From Malurus cyaneus samueli (Eukaryota; Chordata; Aves; Passeriformes; Maluridae), in contig CM019214.1 of the NCBI GenBank assembly GCA_009741485.1, positions 59,141,334 through 59,205,333 on the forward strand: DNA of 64,000 nucleotides. Direction: 5' to 3'. Shown here one piece after another: positions 1 to 13,129 of the stretch. A program made the position numbers and the translations under genes. Each line of letters opens with the position of its first letter. The stretch's first letter is position 1. The notes beneath the pieces are model-generated. The model was given only the letters and a program-made list of their open reading frames with translations, did not search any database and was not told the DNA's origin.

Positions 1-2967
1 CCCTATAGAAAAATCCCAGTACCTGGAAAAAGGAAACATAATCCATATGAGCTGGAAATGAGACCTGAAGAACCAAGCTTATTGTACATGCTGTAAACAA
101 GGAGGGGATAGGACTCTGCTGCCATTGAGAGAGAATCTGACTGTCCCCTCAAAGAGCAGGCACATGTTACACATAGTCACCTTCTGCTTGGTGGCAGTGA
201 GAATTGATGAGTAAAACCTACAGTGAAGTGAAGGTGCTTCTGCAATAGCAGCAAGATAAGGGGCAAAGTTAATGTATAAGGCTTATTTGTATGATAGAGA
301 CCCAATCAAAGACTGGGGGATAACCAAAATGTTATTCCAGATTCACTGTCAGATTTTCTCCTGAGACGTAACGCAGAGACTTCTGTTATGATAACTGAAA
401 AAGACTGACTTGTTTAATGTGTTTCTTTTTCTCTTTTTTCTTTCTTTCCCCCAACAGCTGCAGAAAGGATTAGGTACAGGATGAACAAAGAGAGTTTGAT
501 TCACCCAAGATTGGAAAAAGGGACTGTTAAATCCAGCATCCTGTGGAAGTGACTGTGTCCTTATACAAAATCCAATCAAGAGCAATCAATCCTTTCAATT
601 GTGAAATGAAGTCTTGAGAAGATGAAGCTTTGCCACCCAAATGTGACACTGTTTTTCATTAAATAATGAAGCAATTATTGCCACAGTAAACCAATGTCAA
701 ACAGCAGTGAGTAAGGACAGTCTTTCATCTATCATTATCTACTTTTAGTTCATTTTGCTGAAGTACTGAAACTCTAGACAAAAATATACAGAAAAGAAAA
801 TTAAAATATTGCAGTGGATTCACTTTTACAATGAGAAAAATATTTACTTAGCTTATATCCTTGTTTGCATTTTATTCGTTCATGAATAATGAAACAATTA
901 CTCAAATACCTGTCTTCTGTTGTTTTAGAGGCAGCTCTGAAAAGCAGATACCACAGTGGGGTACATGAAGGAATCAAAAAATGTAAAAAAACCTCTTGAA
1001 ATTCTGTAGCAGTGGATATCCTTTATCTGTCAGAAGACTCTGCAGAGAGATCTTTCCATCTTCTCCTCTTTAACCCTACTGTCTCTCAGCTGCTAATGAA
1101 ATAACATCGCAATACCCAGTGTTCATTGTCACTATCTCCATTTGAATGCAATTTTGTTTATTCCTTTCTATAGTGGCTTTTAGAACTTGAGTGAATGGGT
1201 AAATGAATAAACTTTCTTCTCTCCCATACCCTCTCATGACCTTCTTTCTCTGAACTATTATGCCTATTGATATATTAAATATTTACCACAGTCACAGGAT
1301 TTGAATTAAAAGTCTCCTGAATCACCTAGTAAAAATACCACAATGTGAACCTTGAAGCAGACTAAAACCTAAATCAAAATTTCTCTTCTTATGGTCTTTG
1401 TGCTGAGAAATAAAATATGAGATATCTTATAGAACAAGGCATTTTTTTAATTACATTTTTTAATATAAATGCAGAACCAGAAATTATCTGAGGTAACAAA
1501 TTAATGATGGGGTGCAGGACTTCTTATTTAGCATTTGTCATATTTGTTATTATGGAGGAAATAAATGACAGTACATTTACTGAAGAAGTTAATATTTCTT
1601 TATTTTATTAAATATATACCTAAATATATGAATATTATATATTGTATAACAATATATGAAATTACAAAATATGTTAAATATACAATTTCTAAGACAACAC
1701 TGACTGAAAATGGACCTACAGCCTTATAAAGTCAGATTGTAAACAACACTGTGAAAGAATCTGAGACAAAACTTTTAAGCAAGTAAAATTTCAATAACAA
1801 TGTTTACCATTAAGAATTTGAGACATTTTGGATAGCATTTAATTGGTGAATGTGAAACATCAAACATGAAGAAAATGAGAAAATAAGAACTATGCCTGAC
1901 TTCTAGTGACAAAATCAGAATGAAACTTTGAGACAATAATCAATTAAGAAGGAAATGAGATGGATAACATGGTAACTACTTATATATCTTTCTCTTCACA
2001 TCAGTATTTTCAGTTATCATTTTATGAGCTAACCAAATGACATTTTAAGTTCTTATGTCTAATATTATTCTCTGTGATAAATGCTTGAAATGACAAAGAA
2101 CTATGATTTACTTCACTTTTTATCCACTGTGTAAAAGGGGATGTAAATATATGATTATGGCTAAACAGTAATGTATTAAGAAATATGGACCATTTCGGTT
2201 ACATTTTATTTTCATATTTATTGGTTAAATAATTATCAGTATGTACTAAACAAAAACCCCAAAAATGAAATTTAAAAGGGAAAAAGTAGACAGGATGTCT
2301 TTTTGTGCCTGACAGGCTCTTGTTAATCCATTGCCCCCAAAGCAGATAATTAAAGGATTTTAGATGTGTTGCTGGTGAATTCAATTTGACACATTAGAGT
2401 TTATAATCCCTGTGACCTCAATTATTGAGTATGAATGATGGCAAACACTACTAATCCAAATGCCTGGTGTCTTAATTTCTTTATAAAATCCAATACTTAG
2501 TTAACTAGCTGTGAATGAAGGTTATATGAATCACACAAACCCCCAACCTTCGTCTTTCAAAGAAAAACCCAAAACAAGCCAATTGTTCTATCTTTGAAGG
2601 TCACTGCCATGTGCATTGCCCATGATCTAAAATATTTAGAAAAGAACGTGCACAGGGTTTTGTCCTTAATATTTGTTTTAAAAAAGGGGGAAATTGATAG
2701 AATTTCATTTTATAGAGAAACTGATCCCTTTCATGTTCTGTTTTGAAATTTTTAGCAAGTCTATGCTAAAAGTTTCCATGTTATATTATCTGATAACTGA
2801 AGAAATATGCAATGAAGTAGTTTCCATTCAAAACTGAGAGTTACGTTCTGAAGCAGTACAAGTTCTATATTTCAGTTAGAATAAATTCCTGATATATTTC
2901 AAATTGCTTTCTTCAACTTGGTATTTTCAAATGTGAAAGTTATTGTTATGGAGAGGTGCAGCATATC
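1..2967. other. Non-coding AT-rich DNA, nothing recognised
   Basis: I see no gene, recognisable repeat family or RNA gene here. The longest open frames are 78 and 61 codons with low-complexity or hydrophobic content and look like chance frames. A very AT-rich patch of TATA-like words lies at about 1600-1690. The block is either unique intergenic or intronic sequence, or repeats too old to recognise by eye. Confidence 0.6.
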
Positions 2968-3300
2968 CAGCTGGGGTCCCCAAAGTCTTAGTACTGGGGC
3001 CAGATCTGCTTAACACCTATATCAATTATTTGGACGAGAGGATCAAGTGCATCTTCAGTGAGGGTGCACCAAATTGGTGAGAGTGTTGATCTGCTGGAGG
3101 GTAGGAAGACTCTGCAGAGGGATCTGGACAGGCAGGATTGATGGCCTGAAGCCAATTGTTAGAAGTTAACAAGGTCAAGTGCTGGTCAAGTGCACTTCAG
3201 TCACAACAACCCCATAGAGTTAAAAAATGGCCCAGGGGAAAAGTGCATGTGAGTGCTGGTCAGCAGGTGCTGAACACGAGCCAGTAGTGTCCAAGAGGCT
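2968..3300 (+). mobile_element. CR1 LINE fragment (reverse transcriptase C-terminal part)
   Basis: The sequence follows the avian CR1 ORF2 consensus from the reverse-transcriptase 'GVPQGSVLGP...LFNIFINDLD' segment onward. Here it reads roughly GVPKVLVLGPDLLNTYINYL, followed by the 'GSVDLLEGRKALQRDLDRLD' region ('gatctgctggagggtaggaa', 'cagagggatctggacaggc') and the 'VNMSQQCAQ' region ('tgaacacgagccagtagtgt'). Stops and indels, for example around 3075-3085, show that it is dead. Both ends are truncated, so neither the 5' end nor the 3' octamer repeats are present. Boundaries are accurate to about 20 bp. Confidence 0.87.
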
Positions 3301-6300
3301 CTCATTGTCTATTGATGTGAAACTGTTTGTCTATTGATCTGATTGTTCTGTTGTTTAAAATTAATTGTGGAAAAGGTGAGTCTATACCTGCTATACTGAA
3401 ACCATTATCTCATTACATAATTTTTATGATTTGAAGTACAACAATTTAAGTGTCTATAATTTAAAGGTGCCTTTGTGAGTGATAGGCATCTACAATTATG
3501 CTTTCATGTATGGTTACACTGAAACACAAAGACTGAAACCATTTTCTAAGTATTTCAAGGAAGACAGATGTTTTCTTGAATTTTTTCGTCATCCTTCAGC
3601 TAATGCAGTCAACACAGGTAAACAATTATAAAACAACATGATAGAAATTAATGTTCCCAGGAATGTCATCGTGGGAAGAAACTCATCTTTCATCACACTG
3701 CTTGAGCATTGCTACACAGCACTAAAATTGTCTATTGCATTGTGTTAATAAATTTCCAGCAAGGAAGAATAATAAAAAGTCTATCTAAATCAATGAGAAA
3801 TTTTGAAGTGACTGCAGTGATACCTAAATGAGACCTAAATACCATGGCATCTCCCCACTGAAAACACAACAAATAGTAATTATATTACTGTCACTGTTTC
3901 ACTTCTTCACTTATTTATTTCACTTTATTTCTTGTATTATGTTAAACTGCATTATGAATGACTGTTTTCCATGTTTTTAGCAACATTGAAAAATTAAGAA
4001 TTTTTGCTTTTGCAAAGCTCTTCCTACTTTAGGGATTTTGATGTTGTTGCTATCCTTCCATATGTATGTAATTTTCATTTTGCAGTCTGTATATTCATTT
4101 TTTTTTAATACTTCCAGAATCAGAGTCCTTAGGCAGCCAAAAATAATCTTTCCATCTCCCTGACAAGATTAAGCAGAGTGTTAATCAAATGACAGAAATA
4201 ATCAACACCACAAGCACTTTGGGTTTGAAGAAATACATCCGAAAAAACAGATAGTAAATTCTCTGAGCAGGCAAGTTTGTTATTAAGAAGTTAGGGTTGA
4301 TTCTCAGCTGATATAGATCACCCCTGCAGCATAAAGCTGTGTATTGACCTTGATTAGTTACTGAAGATGGAACTGAGCTATAGGTTCATGCTCCCTATTA
4401 TGTTATATATATAACACCTTTGTGCAAGACAAATTTCAGTAAACAATTTATATTTGATAGTATTTTATATATGTTTAGAATATTTAATGGGTCTTTATGG
4501 ATATTTTTAGATTATATAAATTTAAAGACTTCATAAAACCCAATATCAAATAAGACATTTTCATTTACATCCATCCACTAACATACCCCTGATTTCATAG
4601 TATGAAAATCATAACTGAATTTGACCACCAGATTTATATGTAACAGCCCAGCACCTTCTAAATAGAAGTATTGCATCTCTGCATAATGACATATCATGGA
4701 AAGAAATAAGCCTTCAAAAGTGTTAGGATGAAAATATTGAAATCATCCGGAAACAGCACTTAAAAATAATTTTCAGGTAGAAATGAAAAAGCAGGTTGTA
4801 AGAAGTAAATGATGCTTCTAGACTTTTATCTCCTTTTGTTTGAGCAGCTGCACACTGAAAATAAGAAAGGTATATTGATTTTTTTTTTAATATAACTTTG
4901 GTTTTTGAACACAATATTGAAGTTCGTAAATATATATGGTTTACAAATATTTGCATTCTATAATTGCTTCTACAAAGAACTGGAAAAGTTGGAATAGAGC
5001 AATTCATTTTTTTTTCTGCAAAGAGCAGCAGAATTTTAACTAGCTTCTTTTCCCACTGTTCAGCATCTTATATGTGATCTTCGATCAAACTTCCAGCCCC
5101 CCTCAAAAAATCTCACATGTGAAATGATAAAAAATAAATAGCCACTATATTTAGATAATAGGAATTTCTGAAGGCATTATGTGTAGTGCAAGGTTCTGCA
5201 TGCGTGCCATAATGGATTGTTAAGCAGTTTCCTTTCATCGTATTTCAATGATGGATTTTGAAGAGCAGTTTAAAGTTATTTTGGTGTTTTTTAATACAAA
5301 TTGTATTGATTCCGAAACACTCAATGTTAGGTCTTTTGTTTGGTACTACACAGGCTCTGCTTCTGTGTAAGATGCATATTTAAATGTTTAAATGGATATA
5401 TAGCAAATTACTAAAAAACAAGTTCACTACACAGAGGGTGGTGTTACTCATCTGCCATGAACATCTCTCAAATCTGCATAAATTTAAATAGACTGTATAG
5501 TGTTGAGTAAGAAAAATGCATACAAAAATTGGTTTTAGAGCAGATTCCATATTGATTTATGAAGACATTAATTTGCCATTTAAGTCTTAAATTTGACTAT
5601 TAATAATTCTTGACATTCAAAAGTTCTTTTTAATATCCAAAAAGTCTGTTAATTTCTGAAAAAGATGACTTTGCACATTAATGCATTTCCTTAAAGAGCA
5701 GTACATTTTGAACGACTTTTAAACAAAAAGAACTGTCATTAAATTGCCAAGTTATTATTAAAATACCACTCTGTAGTCATTGAAAAAGTGTTACCTTATA
5801 TTTTGCTTAATGCATAACTGAATAATTTATTCAAGTAAAAATCAAAATGTACTAGTATTCATAAAGACACTACAATTTTTCCAGCTTTTAGTTGCTGTGT
5901 CATAAGCAAAATATCGTATCTTCTTGGAAACATCTTTAGAATAATTGTTTAATTTAAAGTGCTCTTAATTCTTAGGTAAGAACAAAAGGAAGTTCATTTC
6001 AGCTTAGAATGTGATCATGGAAAATAAGCTGATGTAATAATATAATTGAGCAATATGGTGGTAAAGGTAACTGCAAATGTTTTGTGATTTTGTTGGCAGG
6101 CGAAGAAAAAATAGAACCACTTAATAGTTAAAAGCAAGTATGTTTACAGATGTCTTTGGCAAAAGATCAGTCCTCTTTAATACTTTTATATAGCATTATT
6201 TTCTAAGGCTCCTGAAATTATTTAATTCTAACCTAAACGTATCTGTAATATCCCACTGGGAGAGGTAAAGGAGACATAGATTCTAGGTATATGTCACAGA

Positions 6301-7883
6301 CTAAAAAAGAATGAAAAAAAAAAAAAAAAAAAAAAGTGAAAATAAGAGCTTCACAAAACAAAAAAAAAGAAAAAAACAAGAGATGAAGATCCAACAGGAG
6401 AACAGGTTGCTCCTTGGAAGAGGAGTGAGTAAGAAATACTGGTTGACACCTGAGGCCTAAAATAACATTGGAAACACCCACCAGAAATAAGACTGGAAAA
6501 GTGAATGACAGTGAATAAGTGAATAAATAAGATTTAAAAGAAAAAAAAAAAAAAAAGAGAAGTGCTGTGAAAATACAGGTATGCTGATATAAAATGATAG
6601 TTGCAAAAAACATGCGAAATCTGAAGAGGATTTCTACTTGACAGATTGAACATTTACATTGGGTTCTCAAACAGAAATTATCCAGTATGGGTAAATGAAA
6701 TAATATTAAAGAGATGGGGTTTAAATCCCGAGGGAAGACTAGTGGATTCTGAATAAAACATCATTTTAATTAACAAAAAAAAAGACCCGAAGAAATAAAA
6801 TTTTCGACTTCTAGCAGTTCTCTCAGTATCTTTGTAGAGCTTGAAAAATCTGTGTTCCACATATTTCTAGTGACCCAAGAAAAAAATCTTAGCATGAGAA
6901 ATGTTTATGCAGCTTTGAGAGAATGTTGTTTACTGGAGGTGTGGCTTGAGACCCGAACAGAAAGGAAGACCAGCAAAAATTAATTTAGTTGTGTAACGCA
7001 CAAACTTGAAGAGAGTTCAGGAGCAGATAAATTCAATAACAGAAAATTGGTAAAAAAGCCTGGAAATACACTTCTTCATGATAAAATAACCAATGAAAAT
7101 GAAAACTTATTTCTAATTGGGAGAGCTGTGAAGCCTCCATCACTCTGTTACATTTCAGTTCCATATTTGTCAGTTATAGAAGGGTTGGATGACATCTGTC
7201 ATAAAGGCTGAATTTCTAATTTAGTCTAATAGAAAAGTGAGTTACAAGAGTGTCATCTCCTGCTCTTTAAGTTCTGTGTCATGAGTGGAGCTGACATGAG
7301 TTAACTAACCAAACTTCTTGTAAGCATGTCTTGTGAATGGCAGTAGGGGACAATGCTACGAACTCTGATAATTTCAGTGGAAACAGTGATATTTGGGGAG
7401 GGAAAGCCCAAGTCATCTTTTATTTCCATTTACCAGAGCAAGAGACCCCAGAATACTTTCTGAAAAAGGGAAAAGAGAGAAATATTTATCCTTAGTCTTA
7501 GTGAATTTCTTAGGACATTCACAATAAAAAACCTCTTTGTCCATTTCTCTTTCAAATTACAAAGCGAAAAAATAGAAAGTTTAGCAGAAGGCAAAGATTA
7601 CATATATGATGCCCTGCCCAAAAAAAAAGAAAATAAAAAAAGTGAGAAAATGCAAATTTTGGCAATAGTTAAAACAAAAAGGACAAATTTTAATTTCTTA
7701 ACATATATTAACATTTCTTAGAATTCTTTATAATATGGAGCATGAATCAAGACAATCAGTTATTTTTATTATTAGTTCTAGTAAAGGAACCCAGAATCTA
7801 AGAGATGGTGTCATTTCAGCTAGCATTTAATTTATTTTTCACACATGCATGTGGAACTAATACATTATTCTCTGTTTATTTTA

Positions 7884-7885
<2 letters not shown>
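3301..7885. other. Non-coding AT-rich DNA with poly-A tracts
   Basis: No gene or element is recognised. Poly-A or A-rich runs occur at 6314-6335 (A22), 6361-6377 and 6540-6556. These make the opposite strand look like an open frame of up to 145 codons rich in Phe, which is a low-complexity artefact. A possible CR1-like snatch near 7170-7200 is too short to call. Confidence 0.55.

Positions 7886-7927
<42 letters not shown>
7886..7927. repeat. Poly-T tract (T42)
   Basis: An uninterrupted run of 42 T is followed directly by CCCCC. Such runs are prone to length error in assembly. There is no target-site duplication or adjacent retroposon body to make it a retrotransposon tail. Confidence 0.95.
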
Positions 7928-7995
7928 CCCCCTAATATTACTATATAGGAAAGAGTTGAAAGCCTTAATGTAGGGAAAAGATGTTTGACAAAGAT

Positions 7996-8137
7996 ATTCC
8001 TTCCTTCCTTCCTCCTTCCTTCCTTCCTTCCTTCTCCTTCCTTCCTTCCTTCCTTCCTTCCTTTCCTTCCTTCCTTCCTCTTCCTTCCTTCTCCCTCCCC
8101 TCCCCCCTCCCCCCCCCTCCCTCCCTTCCACCCTTCA
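7996..8137. repeat. Polypyrimidine microsatellite, (CCTT)n then C-rich
   Basis: About 140 bp are almost purely C and T on the plus strand. Imperfect TTCC/CCTT tetranucleotides (7996-8085) grade into a C-rich part with runs of up to eight C (about 8100-8130). All six frames across it give Ser/Pro/Leu- or Gly/Arg/Lys/Glu-rich pseudo-peptides, none of them genes. The tract can form triplex (H-DNA) structures in principle. Confidence 0.95.
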
Positions 8138-8587
8138 TTTGGAAAACATACAGCCACAATTATGGTGAAGTCTAATAAGTGATGTAATGTCAGAAAATTA
8201 AGTTCTGTGGCACAGCAGATTATCACAAAAAGTCAAATAGAAAAAGGTGGTGTCAGAGAAGGATTTAAGAGGCAGAACATTAATTCCTTAAGTGACTGGT
8301 ATAGATCTACACTCTTCAACACTGCAGCCCCTTTAAAATGTGAAACAGGGACTTGGTTCAGTACAAAAAAAAGTATAGAAATTCTGTTATATTACCCAGT
8401 ATTTCAGCATGGAAGCACTTCAGATTAAAATACAATACTTTATTCATTTCTGAAACATCTCTGGTTTTGAGAAATGAATGCCTGAAGAGTAATGACAGCA
8501 GGAATAGAGGGCTGTGAAGGTGAACAAAAGTGTCAACCTGTTTCAGGTTTACAGGAAGAAGAAAATTACAGATTTCCTTCTTTCTAA

Positions 8588-8658
8588 GGAAGAAAAAAAA
8601 AAAAAACAAACCAAAACCCAACAAAACAAAAAACAAACAAACAAACAAAAAACAAAAA
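8588..8658. repeat. A-rich (CAAA)n low-complexity tract
   Basis: A14 is followed by AAAC/CAAA-type units, including three perfect CAAA-type units near 8634-8648. It is simple sequence with no element body attached. Confidence 0.85.
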
Positions 8659-8923
8659 TGAAACTAAGATATTTCATCATGAAAGCTATTTTTCCTAGTT
8701 CTATATCCAGTGTACACCTAGCACTATTTTCTGTAATTTAAATAATCTTATGTTGTTTTTTAAACTGCCAGTGTCTATCCTTACACCTCTTAAGCTAAGC
8801 TTTACTTTAATACTGCCAGCAAAAAGGGGATGAAATGCCCCTTTATGCTCAAAACCAAACTCTAATACAGACTTAAATACCTCCACTGCACCAGTCTTCA
8901 CTGATTCCTGAAAAAAGCTATGG

Positions 8924-8967
8924 GTCAAGCCAGGATATTCAAAAGGTCAAACCAGGATATTCAAAAG
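8924..8967. repeat. Two tandem 22-bp units
   Basis: The units at 8924-8945 and 8946-8967 differ at one base (AAGCC versus AAACC) and share 'caggatattcaaaag'. This is a small local tandem duplication with no apparent function. Confidence 0.9.
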
Positions 8968-8990
8968 GTAGAGAAACATATAGAGGGAAA

Positions 8991-9078
8991 AGAGGAAAAA
9001 AAAACCAACAACAACAACACAAAAAAAACAAAAACAAAAACAAAACAAACCACCAAAAATCAAACAAAACAAAAAACT
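8991..9078. repeat. A/C low-complexity tract (AAAAC/CAA repeats)
   Basis: This is an A- and C-only stretch of CAA, AAAAC and CAAAA units. Together with 8588-8658 it belongs to a local cluster of A-rich simple repeats. Confidence 0.85.
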
Positions 9079-9540
9079 AATGCCAAAAGCCACAGTGATA
9101 CAAAAGTCTTGGATATCATTGAAGACTTGACTTTGAGATAAATTTCAATGTGGCTTCTGTAATACGGTACAGACGGGCTCACAGAAGAGTCAAGGAAAGA
9201 GTCAAGGAAAGATGATGAGAATATTACAGATGTACAAAATATGGTTTATGAACAAAACTTGAAATGATTGGTGTTACAACCTAGAGAACAGCAAAAAGTC
9301 AGAATGTGTTGTTTTATACTAGTAGGCTGCTCAGATACTCATTGTCTCTTGCTCTTGGAATGGGCAAAGAAGCAGAAGATTAAAATTGAGAAAATTTATG
9401 GGCTGAAGTCAAGGCAGTTTAATAGGGAAAGCAAAAGCTATGCACACAATCAAAGCACTTCCTGTGGGTAGGCAGGTGTTCAGCCATCTCTAGAAAAACA
9501 GGACTCCAGGAGGTTACTTGGGAAGACAAACATCATCACT

Positions 9541-9828
9541 ATGAATGTTCTACCTTTTGTCCTTCTTTTCCCAGCTCTATACACAGAGCTCGACACCTTG
9601 GCCTGTTGGGGTCAGCAGTCCTGGCTGTGTCCCCTCCCAGCTTCTTGTGCACCCCCACTCCTCACTGGTGGGATGGAGAGAGTCATAAAGACTTGATGTT
9701 GTGTAAACACAGCTCAGCAAAAATTAAAGCACCTGTGTGTACCAATCATGTTTTCATCCCAGATCTAAAACCTCATGGCACCATACCAACTACTCAAGAA
9801 AACTAACAGTGTGTGGGCAGCTGGATCA
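9541..9828 (-). mobile_element. Degraded avian endogenous-retrovirus LTR fragment
   Basis: Read on the minus strand, the order of words matches an abundant avian solo-LTR family. These are a start near 9828 (CAGCTGCCCACAC), then 'agtagttggtatggtgccat', then a 'ttgctgagctgtgtttaca' stretch, then 'gtgcacaagaagctgggagg' followed by 'ggacacagccaggact', then a TATA-like region near 9580. The same family occurs on the plus strand at 31808-32069 and 35607-35849. Recognition rests on recalled consensus sequence, and I cannot name the exact subfamily. It is strongly diverged and has no coding content. Confidence 0.72.
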
Positions 9829-12800
9829 AATCTAGTCAGTAGAGTAAGCAGAGACCAAGGAGCTATTAATCTTCTGAAAGGGACATTTACATTTAGTTAA
9901 ATGACTCATAAAACAAGCATCACTGGTTATATTTGCAATTCCATTCTATTTTTCAATGCAGTTGCCCACACAAATGTCATTTGAGAGGTCTTAACATAGT
10001 AAAGTGACCCAAAAGGGGTTGGTGGATAAAATACAGGGCCAGTGGAGAATGTGTGGCTGCAGGAACACAAGAAAGAGAAACTGACACCTCAAATAACACT
10101 GGACAAATTAATCTGTGTTGGGCAACTGAATTAAGTCTTGCATTTCTATTAGCTCTAATTACCCTCTATTTCATATTGGAACACTTGCACATCTAAATTT
10201 TAAGATTAATCATTCCCAAGGCATTCAGACACCTTCTCAAAAGCTTTATTATTGTGAACATCAAATGCAATTTTATCTACAAATGTATATAATATAAATG
10301 TATATGAAATAATCAAAGAAATGCATTCACATTACAAATGTTTTAATTTTGTGTGGGACTCAAAGCTAAGAAAAATCCTTCCTCTCTTTTTTTTTATAAA
10401 TTATTATTCCCCTCTTTTCTGAGAAGTCTTAACATAAATTGGGCTAACTTCAATCAGAAACATAACGACATAAAACCAACTAAGTAAGCAAGAAATCTGA
10501 ACTTGGCAGATGAGGGTTAGTATATCTCAAGAACTCTTAAAAGAAGATTTGGAACAGCCAATCTGGAATTTTATTGACTTGGCTCAACTTCTGATTACTA
10601 AATTGAGACAGAGCAGATGCAGCTGACAAGTTAGAACTGAAGTAATGGGAGAGGCTCAGACGTCTCTTTTTTACCCCCAGGAATGTTACAATATTAAAGG
10701 GACAAAGTATAAATACACAGTATCTCCTCTGTCTGTACTTCCTTTATCTCCTAAAAATTTACTTAGATTTGTGATGCTAATTCTATAAAAGTGAATTCCT
10801 GAGAGGAGCAATTCTGTTTGTTTAATTATGTTACACTGAACAAACAGGCTCAATAAATACATATTTTGCTACAAGGATTTTGTTTCAAAGTAATCCAACA
10901 ACATTTTTTGTTCTCTTTCAAGAATATGATGTTTGGAATAGACGATAAAATGTCCCCTTCAGGATAAGTTGAAGAATGAAGAGCATTTGATCAATGACCT
11001 ACCTTTGAGCTAATTTCTTCACATCTGACTAGTAAGACTTCCGGTAACCTCAGTATGATTCCTCAGAAGTAGCATATGAATACAAAGATAAAAAATAGGA
11101 GCTTGCATTTCGAGGAAACATTTATTCTTTAGAAAATATCGTTGTTTGCCTAAGTCTTCCAAGTATAGGGAGGCAAACTCTTATATCTTTGGGCTAAGGT
11201 ACATAGCTTCCGATCTAATTGCTTCAAATATCAGACGTTTACATTTCAATTTATTTTAATTCTCTAAGGTAATACTTGGAAATGATGTTTGTGGGATGAT
11301 GTCTATTTTTTGATAGCAATGTTGAACCTCAAAAAGAATAAAAAGGTCTACAAGTTACATAGGATTTACTTCTTCCCTCTAACTTTAAGCATAATAATTT
11401 TTAAGACTCTGAGTGATATCTTGGCTCCATAGATATAAGTGGTAGCTTTGTAGCAATTTAAAATGACCCAAATTTTTGACCTAAATCTGTACACAAAGAC
11501 ACATTAGTGGTTTCCTATGGAGCAAGACAGGAAATTTTGCTAGTAGGAAAATTATTGTTTCAGAGCTTTTTTTAAATTGAAACAGTAAAACTATGTTTAT
11601 ATAAACTGTAGTGGACTGCTGTTAGTATGAAATTAATCAGGAATCAGTTTATTTTTATCACTCTTATTAAAAATACCATATTTAATTATAGATATTTTCA
11701 ATGTTTTTGCCCTAATAATTGTAAAAACTTAACTGGAAAGACTGCAGTACATGTAAAATATCCAGGCCAAAAGCTATCATAGGATTTTATGATCACAAAG
11801 TAATTTAATATCTGTATCAGGTATTATTTTTATTATATCATTACAATACCACAATAATAGCATATGTTTGTAATAGTGTTTTTTTAATTGTTTCCTGCCA
11901 CCCTCATGTGAATTTCAAAACATGCACACTTTAATTTGCTTGTTCTCTTACCCTCCTTCAGGTGCTTCGGAAGGGGTAGAAGCGAATGCAGTATAATTGA
12001 AACTGCACTGTTGAAACCACAAAGATTGATCATTCTGAGTCTTCCAAATTATTGAGAGAAGTCAGGCAATAGGGCGGATGTACTGCATACTGAAAACACC
12101 CTGCTCTGTGTTCCTTTCAAGAGATATGCAAAATAGTTTTACTTAGATGTCACTCTGCACAAGAGTGACAAGGATAGGGATTAAATACCGTTGGCTCAAA
12201 TTTAACTGAGACACAAATGAAATGGCACCAGCAGGATATGAAAAATACACTGATAATAGGTGGGAGCATGAAATTTTTCTGTTGTCACTATATATCCTAA
12301 AATCCTCAGCATATAATGTCTGTTAGAGCCATTGCTGCTCTTGGACTAAGTTTTCTAACAGAGAAAACAATGCGGCCTTTTCTTTTTTTTTACTATTCAA
12401 ACAGAAATCTTGACAATACCACACAGATGACAGATCTACTTAGTTTCTACAATGAAATAAACCGATAAAAGAAGGACATTGAAGCAATCTTTCTATACTT
12501 TGCTATACAGAGTCTTACCGCTGGCCCATAACAGCCTGTGCATTATGATTTTATTGGCTTACTTTTCCTCATTGTGACACATGGAGGAAAATCAGGATCA
12601 GAGAGAGAGGTTTAGGGATTGCAACCAGTAGAACTGAGCAACCAATAACTGTTTATTTGGATTTGCATTCCCTCCAGTTGCATAGAGAAAATAAATAATG
12701 GTGGGTTTTGAACAAATTTAGGTGCATCTGTATCACTGACACATTTCCCCCCCCCAAAAAAAAACAAATTGTGATCTAAAGAAAAAGTGTTTTCACAGAG

Positions 12801-13129
12801 ATTAAACTATCTCCTTTGACCTCAATTATAACAACTCTCATTTTATTGTCTCTATATATGTAACTCGAAAATATTTTAATGGATTCCACCAGGAGAAAAA
12901 AAAAACCTACCAAATTAAAAAAAGCATTGCAGTAGGGATTTCCACTTATGTAACAGCAGAATCTCAAGTTCATGCAATGGCAGAATCTCAAAATCTTGCA
13001 TTCCTTTCAAGATTTGAAGTAAAAAGCCATGAAAGACAGAATTGTAACACCACACAAATCAGAAGAGGTTACTGGAGGTACTTTTTCTCATTTTCTTTCT
13101 TCTTATTGTATAGTTAGATTAAATTGGTT
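9829..13129. other. Non-coding DNA, nothing recognised
   Basis: I see no gene or repeat family. Open frames are under 75 codons. Short A or C homopolymers occur, such as the C10 with A9 near 12747-12766. Confidence 0.55.

Noticed and set aside
6233..6670. 145-codon minus-strand open frame
   Set aside because: It is a Phe/Leu-rich translation of poly-A tracts with no domain and no splice or promoter context.
7165..7200. CR1 3' end-like words ('agggttggatgacatctgtc')
   Set aside because: Only about 25 bp match with no further CR1 sequence on either side, so chance cannot be excluded.
7865..8231. Gly/Arg/Lys/Glu- or Pro/Ser-rich frames over the pyrimidine tract
   Set aside because: They are pure microsatellite translations in every frame.
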